Assembly (NCBI RefSeq): GCF_014905175.1
Contig: NC_057789.1
Coordinates: 25,354,555 to 25,418,554, forward strand
Reading direction: 5' to 3'
DNA from: Aphidius gifuensis
Taxonomy: Eukaryota; Arthropoda; Insecta; Hymenoptera; Braconidae
DNA: 64,000 nucleotides
How positions within the stretch are numbered: position 1 is the first letter of the stretch; each line of letters starts with the position of its first letter. Positions 51,855-62,600 of the stretch are shown in pieces. The notes beneath the pieces were generated by a model. The model saw nothing but the letters and a program-made list of their open reading frames with translations. It ran no database searches and was not told the DNA's origin. Made by a program: the position numbers and the translations under genes.

Positions 51855-54120
51855 AAAAGATATATATTTATATACTCAAGACTTTCACAATTGTTCAATT
51901 GTCCTTGAAGATAAATTCTATCTATAAAGCAAAAAAAAAAAAATATATATGACTTGAAATATAAATAGTCTTTTACTTGACATCTTGGAGGATACATTAG
52001 TGAGCACAAGTGGGTCTCCTTTTTTTTTTGTCCATTAACGAACAGAATGTACCGTCCATACACAGGTAAATATAGAATCGGTCTGAAATATTTCATCACC
52101 ATCAATCATCTTGACTCTCGGCTCATCAGTCCCAGGGTCATCCATTATACAAGAGGTGAACTGACGAATTTTTGTGGATCATGCGACGTCACGCTTTCCA
52201 CTATATAAAAACATCTCATCATGGTATTTTGATTTTTTTTTTTTTTAAATTTTTAAATTATTATTATCTTCAGCCATTATAATGGAGACTCCAATTTTTA
52301 TTATTCCAAGTGTTTAATGTGTTATATTATTAAAAGTACAATGATTTAAAGAAAAAATTTATTTTTTTTTTTTAGAAAAAAAAAAGTGCAACCACCGTGT
52401 TTCATGGTATTCATTATATAATAATTATTCATGTATTTAATTAATGATCTTATTGATTGATTAATTATTATACAATTTATTTTTTATTTTTAAAATTTTA
52501 TCTTGAGTTCAAAGTGCGTGTGAAAGCGTTAAATTAATTTTTGACTTGCATCAAGTGCAATTAAATACTTAATGGTGATATTACAAAAAAAAAAAAAAAA
52601 AATAATAACGACACGTATTATCAGTTAATTTACTTTTATATATTTTTATTTTTCATATATTTAAGATAAATTTAAATTTTGTAAATATAGTTGATAGATA
52701 TTAATACAAGGCAGCTCAATAATTATCGCTCATAATTAATATCAGTGTGCCAATTTTTATATTTCTATTTAAAAAAAAAAACAAGTATTTTTCGACCAAA
52801 TTTTTTTTCAATTATTTTTGGACAATAATTTAAAGTGCTTCCATAAGAAAAAAAATTATTTTTTAACAAGTGATTATTTAAATACACCTGTGTATATATT
52901 TTTAATTTTTTTCAAGTATTTTTCTAGCTGATAAGGAAAAAAAAAAAATATATAAAATTGAAACAAAGGATCATTCATGATAAAGTATTGTAAACTAAAT
53001 ATTTGTAAAAAATAAAATGCAAATTTAACGGTTTAAATGTGAAATTTTTGGTGAAAGAAATAAATATAATAATAAAAATAATAAAATTGTCTTGATGGTT
53101 TATGTGCCACTGTTAAATTCATGGCAGGTGCAATACGCTACGAAATTTTTTGTGCTTCTGGGATCTTTTGTAAGGTGTATAACTCCAAACAGCTACCTGC
53201 CCCTCTACCAAGCTATATTATTCTAAAAATATAGTTTTGACCCTCTTCAGTTAATGCCGAGTTTTTTTTATATATTTTTTTTTTATTTCATCGTTTCCAA
53301 TAACTACTTATATATACTTGCCACCTCGTTTCTCTGCCTATTTTATTCGTGCTTAGCTACCTGGTTTTTTTTTAATATATATTTTTTTTTTTTTCAATAC
53401 ACTCGTTTTCTACACAAAAGTTCTCTATTTATAGGTAGATCCTTTGTGCTAGCTTTAACCTCCCCTATCTTTTTCTTCATCTAAGATCCAGACAGTATCG
53501 AAAAAAAATAGTAAAAATAAATTGGGGTGATCCTTATTTTTTGTCATTCAATAAAAATATATATTTGTATATTTTTTTTATTCACGAATGAAAGAAAATT
53601 ATATTGAAAAGATAGTAAAGAAAAAAAAATGTAATATTTTTAGTTTTATAAAATTATTATGGTCACTGTTTTTTGATTTTTTTTTTTTGCTGTATTATTA
53701 TTATTATTATTGTATTAGAAATTAATTTTTTTTTATGATGATCATGAATATGTCAGTACTGTATTTTTAAATTTTTATGAATTGTTAATTAAGTGATGAT
53801 AAAAATAAAAAAAAAATTAATAAAGAATTGTAAATTATTATATAAGAAAATCAACATATTTAATAAATAAAAAAAAATATTATATTGACTTGTGGTAATT
53901 AAGGAAAAGAAAATAATATTACTTTAAAATTTTTTAGAAGTTTTAATGACCTTTGAAAAATGCTGACGAATTAAACAGCTAAATTTTGTTGATTATGTTT
54001 ATTTTGTTTGTTTAAAATTTCAGAGTCATTGAATAATTACTTGGGAATATATTTGAATAATTAAATTAATATTAATTTAATATACATATTTAAAAATATA
54101 TTCAAGGATAAATTAATGAA
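51855..54120. other. 3' UTR of bowl and downstream DNA
   Basis: The first ~350 bases are of mixed composition and likely 3' UTR. They include a CRE-like CGACGTCACG (52184-52193) followed by TATATAAAA (52202-52210), which would look like a core promoter, but no open frame follows. A second block at 53100-53230 carries a 7-bp inverted repeat GGCAGGT/ACCTGCC. Several AATAAA signals occur (for example 53819). The Phe-rich frame at 53254-53484 is not supported. Confidence 0.45.
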
Positions 54121-54129
54121 GCTGTCAGA

Positions 54130-54170
54130 TATATAAATTGACTTGTTTCAGTCAATATATCATCACAGTA
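54130..54170 (+). promoter_or_regulatory. Core promoter of the small secreted-protein gene
   Basis: TATATAAA at 54130-54137 lies about 30 bases before TCATCACAGT (about 54160-54169), a plausible start region. This would leave a 5' UTR of about 30 bases before the ATG at 54196. TTTCAGTC at 54147-54153 is an alternative initiator but sits closer to the TATA than usual. Confidence 0.4.
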
Positions 54171-54195
54171 ATTTAAAAAAAAATACAAAGACAAT

Positions 54196-54690
54196 ATGAA
54201 AAGTAATTTTCTAATTTTTACATGTTATTTTATAACAATCAGTTTAATTTTCGTGACTAGAATAAATGGTAAGAATATAAATTAAATGGTCTAGAGAAAC
54301 AAACAAATTTCTATCAATATTTTTTCTATTGAAGCTGCTGAAGAAGGAATTCAACTACAAGCTGAAATAGGCCAACAATTGGCTGTTAAAATAACAGGTC
54401 CACCAGGAAATCTTCCAATTGTTGGATGTTTAATTATAAATATAAAGAATCCAGCAATTAAACACACATATTTTTACAAGTCAACTGATAATAATGGTGA
54501 ACGTGAAATATCGATCAATGGAACTGAAGATTTAGATCATCATGGGAATAATAATTCTTGTTCATTTATTATAAAAAATTTTACCGACAAATTTATTGGT
54601 GAATGGATAATTGAAACACAGTATAAAGAAAATTTTGATTATTCTGGATTATTCAAGTACAAAGAAGACTACATTACAATTAAAATATAA
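54196..54690 (+). CDS. Small secreted protein, family not recognised
   Basis: Two exons, 54196-54268 and 54335-54690, joined in phase 1 across a 66-base GT-AG intron, give 142 residues. Residues 1-24 are a typical signal peptide (Lys near the start, then FLIFTCYFITISLIFV), ending shortly before AAEEGIQLQAE. The mature part has two cysteines (in VGCLI and NSCSF), which could form one disulphide, and three N-glycosylation sequons (NGT, NNS, NFT). Alternating hydrophobic residues and FTDKFIGEW near the end suggest a beta-sandwich, possibly immunoglobulin-like, but this is a guess. AATAAA lies about 40 bases after the stop. The 143-bp repeat array starts ~300 bases downstream. No orthologue is recognised; a venom, hemolymph or lineage-specific secreted protein are all possible. 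Confidence 0.65.
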
Positions 54691-54994
54691 TAATGATTTT
54701 TTTTTAAATATTAAAAAAAGTAATGATTAATAATAAAATCAGAGACTCAAGACAAAACTAATTGAGCTTTTCCTTCGTGGGAAATTCATTTCTTTCTATA
54801 ATTCTGTTACGAACTTATCTTTTTTTTTAAGAAAAAAAAACCATTATAATAGAGGAATATAAAATGTAAGAATTGAACTTTATGAAACATTGAAAACCTC
54901 TTTGCTAATTGTATTTGCCTAATACAAAATCCTATTTTTTTTAAATTGTGCTGGGTGAGAAATTAATATTATGAGGGAATGATAAAACAATAGA
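54691..54994. other. Spacer between the secreted-protein gene and the repeat array
   Basis: Contains the probable poly(A) signal AATAAA (54732-54737) of the upstream gene. No other feature seen. Confidence 0.5.
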
Positions 54995-57900
54995 ACTATA
55001 CTTTAACAGGCAAAGAGAAATTTTATACAATTTTTAGTTCACCTCCAACCGTTTATGTTTCCCTAATATTTCAAAACAAAATTTATTTCTTTAAGAATAA
55101 AAAGAAATGATTTTTAAAACAATATTCTTTTTTCACAGGATCACAGAACAGGCAAAGAGGTATTTTATACAATTTCTAGTACACCTCTTATGTAACCTGC
55201 CCTCCTGATATTTGGAAAATAAATTTTATATTTTGAAAAACAATTAGAAAAAAAATATCGACGACATTAATTTTTTCACAGGATCATAGAACAGGCAAAG
55301 AGGTATTTTATTTTATTTCTGGTTCACCTCCTGCATTACCTGTTCTCCTGATATTTCAAAAATAAATTTTATTTTTCAAAATTCAATTAGAAAAAAAATA
55401 GTGGCGGCATTAATTTTTTCACAGGATCATAGAACATGCAAAGAGGTATTTTTTACAATTTCTAGTTCACCTCCTGTGATACCTGCTCTCCTGATATTTT
55501 GAAAATAAATTTTATTTTTCAAAATTCAATGAGAAAGAAAATAGTGGCGGCATTAATTTTTTAACAGGATCAAAGAACAGGCAAAGAGGTATTTTTTACA
55601 ATTTCTAGTTCACCTCCTGTGATACCTGCTCTCCTGATATTTTAAAAATAAATTTTATTTCATCAAAATCAATTAGAAAAAAAATAGTGGCGGCATTAAT
55701 TTTTTCACAGGATCATAGAACAGGCAAAGAGGTATTTTATTTTATTTCTGGTTCACCTCCTGCGTTACCTGCTCTCCTGATATTTTAAAAATAAATTTTA
55801 TTTCTTCAAAATCAATTAGAAAAAAAATAGTGGCGACATTAATTTTTTAACAGGATCATAGAACAGGCAAAGAGGTATTTTATTTTATTTCTAGTTCACC
55901 TCCTGCGTTACCTGCTCTCCTGATATTTTAAAAATAAATTTTATTTCTTCAAAATCAATTAGAAAAAAAATAGTGGCGACATTAATTTTTTAACAGGATC
56001 ATAGAACAGGCAAAGAGGTATTTTGTACAATTTCTAGTTCACCTCCTGCGTTACCTGCTCTCCTGATATTTTAAAAATAAATTTTATTTCTTCAAAATCA
56101 ATTAGAAAAAAAATAGTGGCGACATTAATTTTTTAACAGGATCATAGAACAGGCAAAGAGGTATTTTATTTTATTTCTGGTTCACCTCCTGCGTTACCTG
56201 CTCTCCTGATATTTCAAAAATAAATTTTATTTTTCAAAATTCAATGAGAAAAAAAATAGTGGCGACATTAATTTTTTAACAGGATCATAGAACAGGCAAA
56301 GAGGTATTTTGTACAATTTCTAGTTCACCTCCTGTGATACCTGCTCTCCTGATATTTTAAAAATAAATTTTATTTCTTCAAAATCAATTAGAAAAAAAAT
56401 AGTGGCGGCATTAATTTTTTAACAGGATCATAGAACAGGCAAAGAGGTATTGTATTTTATTTCTGGTTCACCTCCTGCGTTACCTGCTCTCCTGATATTT
56501 CAAAAATAAATTTTATTTTTCAAAATTCAATGAGAAAAAAAATAGTGGCGACATTAATTTTTTAACAGGATCATAGAACAGGCAAAGAGGTATTTTGTAC
56601 AATTTCTAGTTCACCTCCTGTGATATCTGCTCTCCTGATATTTTAAAAATAAATTTTGTTTCTTTAAAATCAATTAGAAAAAAAATAGTGGCGACATTAA
56701 TTTTTTAACAGGATCATAGAACAGGCAAAGAGGTATTTTATTTTATTTCTGGTTCACCTCCTGCGTTATCTGCTCTCCTGATATTTTAAAAATAAATTTT
56801 ATTTCTTCAAAATCAATTAGAAAAAAAATAGTGGCGACATTAATTTTTTAACAGGATCATAGAACAGGCAAAGAGGTATTTTATTTTATTTCTGGTTCAC
56901 CTCCTGCGTTATCTGCTCTCCTGATATTTTAAAAATAAATTTTATTTCTTCAAAATCAATTAGAAAAAAAATAGTGGCGACATTAATTTTTTAACAGGAT
57001 CATAGAACAGGCAAAGAGGTATTTTATTTTATTTCTGGTTCACCTCCTGCGTTACCTGCTCTCCTGATATTTTAAAAATAAATTTTATTTCTTCAAAATC
57101 AATTAGAAAAAAAATAGTGGCGACATTAATTTTTTAACAGGATCATAGAACAGGCAAAGAGGTATTCTTTACAATTTCTAGTTCACCTCCTGTGATACCT
57201 GCTCTCCTGATATTTTGAAAATAAATTTTATTTCTTCAAAATCAATTAGAAAAAAAATAGTGGCGACATTAATTTTTTAACAGGATCATAGAACAGGCAA
57301 AGAGGTATTTTATTTTATTTCTGGTTCACCTCCTGCGTTACCTGCTCTCCTGATATTTCAAAAATAAATTTTATTTTTCAAAATTCAATGAGAAAAAAAA
57401 TAGTGGCGACATTAATTTTTTAACAGGATCATAGAACAGGCAAAGAGGTATTTTGTACAATTTCTAGTTCACCTCCTGTGATACCTGCTCTCCTGATATT
57501 TTAAAAATAAATTTTATTTCTTCAAAATCAATTAGAAAAAAAATAGTGGCGGCATTAATTTTTTAACAGGATCATAGAACAGGCAAAGAGGTATTTTATT
57601 TTATCGTTACCTGCTCTCCTGATATTTTAAAAATAAATTTTATTTCTTCAAAATCAATTAGAAAAAAAATAGTGGCGACATTAATTTTTTAACAGGATCA
57701 TAGAACAGGCAAAGAGGTATTTTGTACAATTTCTAGTTCACCTCCTGTGATACCTGCTCTCCTGATATTTTAAAAATAAATTTTATTTCTTCAAAATCAA
57801 TTAGAAAAAAAATAGTGGCGGCATTAATTTTTTAACAGGATCATAGAACAGGCAAAGAGGTATTTTGTACAATTTCTAGTTCACCTCCTGTGATACCTGC

Positions 57901-59618
57901 TCTCCTGATATTTTAAAAATAAATTTTATTTCTTCAAAATCAATTAGAAAAAAAATAGTGGCGACATTAATTTTTTAACAGGATCATAGAACAGGCAAAG
58001 AGGTATTTTGTACAATTTCTAGTTCACCTCCTGCGTTACCTGCTCTCCTGATATTTTAAAAATAAATTTTATTTCCTCAAAAACAATTAGAAAAAAAAAA
58101 GTGGCGACATTAATTTTTTAACAGGATCATAGAACAGGCAAAGAGGTATTTTATTTTATTTCTAGTTCACCTCCTGCGTTACCTGCTCTCCTGATATTTT
58201 AAAAATAAATTTTATTTCCTCAAAAACAATTAGAAAAAAAATAGTGGCGACATTAATTTTTTAACAGGATCATAGAACAGGCAAAGAGGTATTTTGTACA
58301 ATTTCTAGTTCACCTCCTGTGTTACCTGCTCTCCTGATATTTTGAAAATAAATTTTATTTCTTTAAAAACAATTAGAAAAAAAATAGTGGCGACATTAAT
58401 TTTTTAACAGGATCATAGAACAGGCAAAGAGGTATTTTGTACAATTTCTAGTTCACCTCCTGCGTTACCTGCTCTCCTGATATTTCAAAAATAAATTTTA
58501 TTTTCCAAAATTCAATGAGAAAAAAAATAGTGGCGACATTAATTTTTTAACAGGATCATAGAACAGGCAAAGAGGTATTTTGTACAATTTCTAGTTCACC
58601 TCCTGCATTACCTGCTCTCCTGATATTTTAAAAATAAATATTATTATCTAAAATTCAATAAGAAAAAAAATAGTGGCGACATTAATTTTTTAACAGGATC
58701 ATAGAACAGGCAAAGAGGTATTTTATTTTATTTCTAGTTCACCTCCTGCGTTACCTGCTCTCCTGATATTTTAAAAATAAATTTTATTTCTTCAAAATCA
58801 ATTAGAAAAAAAATAGTGGCGACATTAATTTTTTAACAGGATCATAGAACAGGCAAAGAGGTATTTTGTACAATTTCTAGTTCACCTCCTGTGATACCTG
58901 CTCTCCTGATATTTTAAAAATAAATTTTATTTCTTCAAAATCAATTAGAAAAAAAATAGTGGCGACATTAATTTTTTAACAGGATCATAGAACAGGCAAA
59001 GAGGTATTTTATTTTATTTCTAGTTCACCTCCTGCGTTACCTGCTCTCCTGATATTTCAAAAATAAATTTTATTTTTCAAAATTCAATGAGAAAAAAAAT
59101 AGTGGCGACATTAATTTTTTAACAGGATCATAGAACAGGCAAAGAGGTATTTTGTACAATTTCTAGTTCACCTCCTGTGTTACCTGCTCTCCTGATATTT
59201 CAAAAATAAATTTTATTTCTTTAAAAACAATTAGAAAAAAAATAGTGGCGACATTAATTTTTTAACAGGATCATAGAACAGGCAAAGAGGTATTTTATTT
59301 TATTTCTGGTTCACCTCCTGCGTTACCTGCTCTCCTGATATTTTAAAAATAAATTTTATTTCTTCAAAATCAATTAGAAAAAAAATAGTGGCGACATTAA
59401 TTTTTTAACAGGATCATAGAACAGGCAAAGAGGTATTCTTTACAATTTCTAGTTCACCTCCTGTGATACCTGCTCTCCTGATATTTTGAAAATAAATTTT
59501 ATTTCTTCAAAATCAATTAGAAAAAAAATAGTGGCGACATTAATTTTTTAACAGGATCATAGAACAGGCAAAGAGGTATTTTATACAATTTCTAGTACAC
59601 CTCTTATGTTACCTGCCT
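54995..59618. repeat. 143-bp tandem repeat array, about 32 copies
   Basis: The block AGGATCATAGAACAGGCAAA recurs 32 times from 55137 to 59553 at exactly 143 bases, except one interval of 126. One more diverged copy precedes it (about 54995-55136), and the last copy breaks off at 59618. Each unit has four recognisable parts: ACAGGCAAAGAGGTATT, a variable A/T core, TTCACCTCCTGC plus ACCTGCTCTCCTGATATTT, and an A-rich tail ending TAGTGGCGACATTAATTTTT. Internal copies are nearly identical and fall into a few variant classes, showing recent homogenisation. Stops occur in all frames. It behaves as satellite-type DNA; no transposase or long terminal repeat is visible. Confidence 0.97.
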
Positions 59619-62600
59619 AAAAAAACTGCCCAACGAAAATTTAATTTTATCAGGGACTTCTAAAATAAAAGAGGTACTTATTTTGTGCTTTAGTTAATTA
59701 ATGAAACAATTTTTCTTTTTAATTCTCCATTCTATATATTTGAATTTTACTTATAATTCTTCTATTTATTTATTCAAATAATATTTGCAAACGAACAATT
59801 TTTTAAGTAATCATTTCTGGCTTTAAACAATATTTAATTATGTTATCAAAGATGAACGTATTCAATATTAATTTAATAATGCAACGAAAATAAAAAATTG
59901 TCACTCAGCAACGGGTAAACAACATGAATAAATTAACGAATTAATTCCACTGAAATATTATTGCGAGAACCAATCAAATAAATCGAAGCTAGTCTCCATT
60001 TTCGTCTCTCTAATACGACAATAGATAGATTAATTGTTTTAATTAAATTTCAAAAACAAAAAAAAACATTATAAAAAATTCATTACAACGAAAAAATTAA
60101 TCATTTTGAATGTTATTCAATATAATAAGTAAAAAAAAATTATTTATCTATACACGAAAAGTTATTAACAATCGAAACGATGAAAAACTTCTTTACCATT
60201 CCAGCGATTCAGTAGAAATCGTTTTTGTATCAAAAGATAAATGATCAACTCCTCGAGACCAAAGTTAAAAATATAAAATAAATTCTTCCACAATCTCAAA
60301 GATGCCACTGTATTGATTCAATTTACAAGTTTCTAAAAATAATAATCTTCAATTTATTGACATGCTAATTTATATTATCCAATTAATTCAAACATAAATC
60401 TATTTCATTCTTTTTTTTTTGTTGTGAATAGAAATAGTCGACTAATCATTTGCAAAATAAATAGACAAGAAATAGTAATATGTCAAAATCAATACAATTT
60501 AACAAACGTTACAAAGCATGAAAAATAGTCATCATAAATATTAAATTGATTGACGAAGGATATTAATCGATATGACGTGTGGGAGCAACATTGATATACC
60601 AAGAAGTAAATAATCCAGTATAAATACACGATACATATGCAAAGTAGTTTAAAGTAATTTCCTCTTTGAATAAATTAAAATAAAAAAACAATAATAATTC
60701 AGCAGTTATTATTTTTAATTTAACATAAAAAAAAAAATATAATAATAATTAAATAATAGACGTTATTTATCGCGAAAATTTCATGATGACAGAGTAATGT
60801 TATTCACAAACAATAAAGTTATTTGTATTTAAAAAAAAAAAAATCATGATGAAATATATAATTAAAATTCGGTAAACATCAATTTATACAAAATGATATA
60901 TGTTTATTTTATTAATATATTAATTTTTTATTTAACAAATTCATTGAAAAAAATATATAAAAATTAGCATATTTTTGATTTTAGGTAGTAATCTTTTTTT
61001 TTTTTTTGATTTCATTAAAAATAAAAGTTTAGATATATATATTTTATGATGAACCGGGTGGTAAGATTGTGGCTACTTCTTTAATATACTAACAGAAAAA
61101 CCAATCATTTTTATATATAAATAAATTTTTTTTTTTTATGTATATTTAAAAAATAAAAATAATAAATAAATAAGAGACAAGACGGTCATCGAAGAGTGCC
61201 GTCGTATCGAAAAATTACGGCGCCCGCACGGAGGTCTGTTTCCTCTATATAACATCCTCAGTATATATTTATTTATGGAAAGGGAAATGACAAGACGTGG
61301 GCGAAGAATACGATATACCTTTAAAAATATTATCCACTACACACATTCTTGGAATGTAAATTCATTATCATCATCATTCACTCAAAAACCTATACAGGAA
61401 GTAATTCCTTATGTAGCAAATCAATTTATTTTATTTTTTTTTTTCTTTAATTACATTTTAATAAATAAATTATAAATAAAATTTCTAATATACATTATTA
61501 TTTAAATATCCAATTTTTAAATTTGTATATAATATAAATTTTATTTTAAATATTTTCTTTGATAGAAAAATTAATTTCTATAATGAAAATTATAATTATT
61601 TCTTTTTAGATTTTAAATTTAATTATATATATTTTTTTTTAAAATACAGATCCTTATCTTGTTTTTTTTTTTTCGTTTTTTAAATAAATTTTCCATCCAT
61701 ATCTAAATCTAATTTTATTATTTAATTTTTTTTTTTTATTATTTTTGCTTAAATACTTTCTTTGCTGATTGCGTCTAAAGGCGGCATCATAATAAGGTTT
61801 ATGACTATATGAGACTCTTCAGATAGCTCTTTACAGTTTTACAACCTCTTTTCTTTGAACGACTAAAAATCGACAAACAATCTATCCAGCCAGGTAATAA
61901 TATTTAACACGGTTTCACGTAATATAACACACACACACACATTAACACATCAACATATTAAAGTAAAGATGATAAATCTGTGATGATTTTGTCTGTAAAA
62001 TATATTTTCGGCGTAACACAAAAAGCCGCATGAACAAATATAGGTGCGTTATGAAATTATACATAATATATATTTATATTATTTCATTTTTTTCTTTTTA
62101 TTTTTGCGGATTTCCGTTAATTCAGTTTAACTTTAACAAACACAGTATCAATATTCTAACGTATTATAAATTTTAAAAAATTAAATAAATTAAATTTTAG
62201 AGCAAAAAAATTATATTTCGTTTTTTCATAAACAAGTTATGCAATAATAATTATGTGGTATATATTAATTGGTTGTCATGATGTCATTTGTAACGCAAGC
62301 TAATAATCAGTCAACAGTTTATCATTAATATAATAATAATTTCATAGTGTTATTTATAAAATACATTTGACTCTGTTATTAAGACAACATTTACGACACA
62401 TCACTGGGATATTTAAAAAGCTTTATTATTTTTATTGATGACAATATCATTGTGTATATTCGTGAGAAGTAATAATTTATTATAACAATTGTCAATATGA
62501 CTCAAATGATAATACGTCTAAGATAATTATATAAATAATTAACTGATAATTTTTTAAAAAATGTTTATGTATTGGTTAATTGTTTTATTGATGCCTCATT

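Noticed and set aside
51554..52105. 183-aa minus-strand ORF with poly-Cys and poly-Leu
   Set aside because: It is the antisense of the CAA/CCA-rich 3' end of bowl; codon structure follows the plus-strand gene.
55137..59618. CRISPR-like reading of the regular array
   Set aside because: Period is 143 bp with no unique spacers, the whole unit repeats, and the setting is a split-gene eukaryote.
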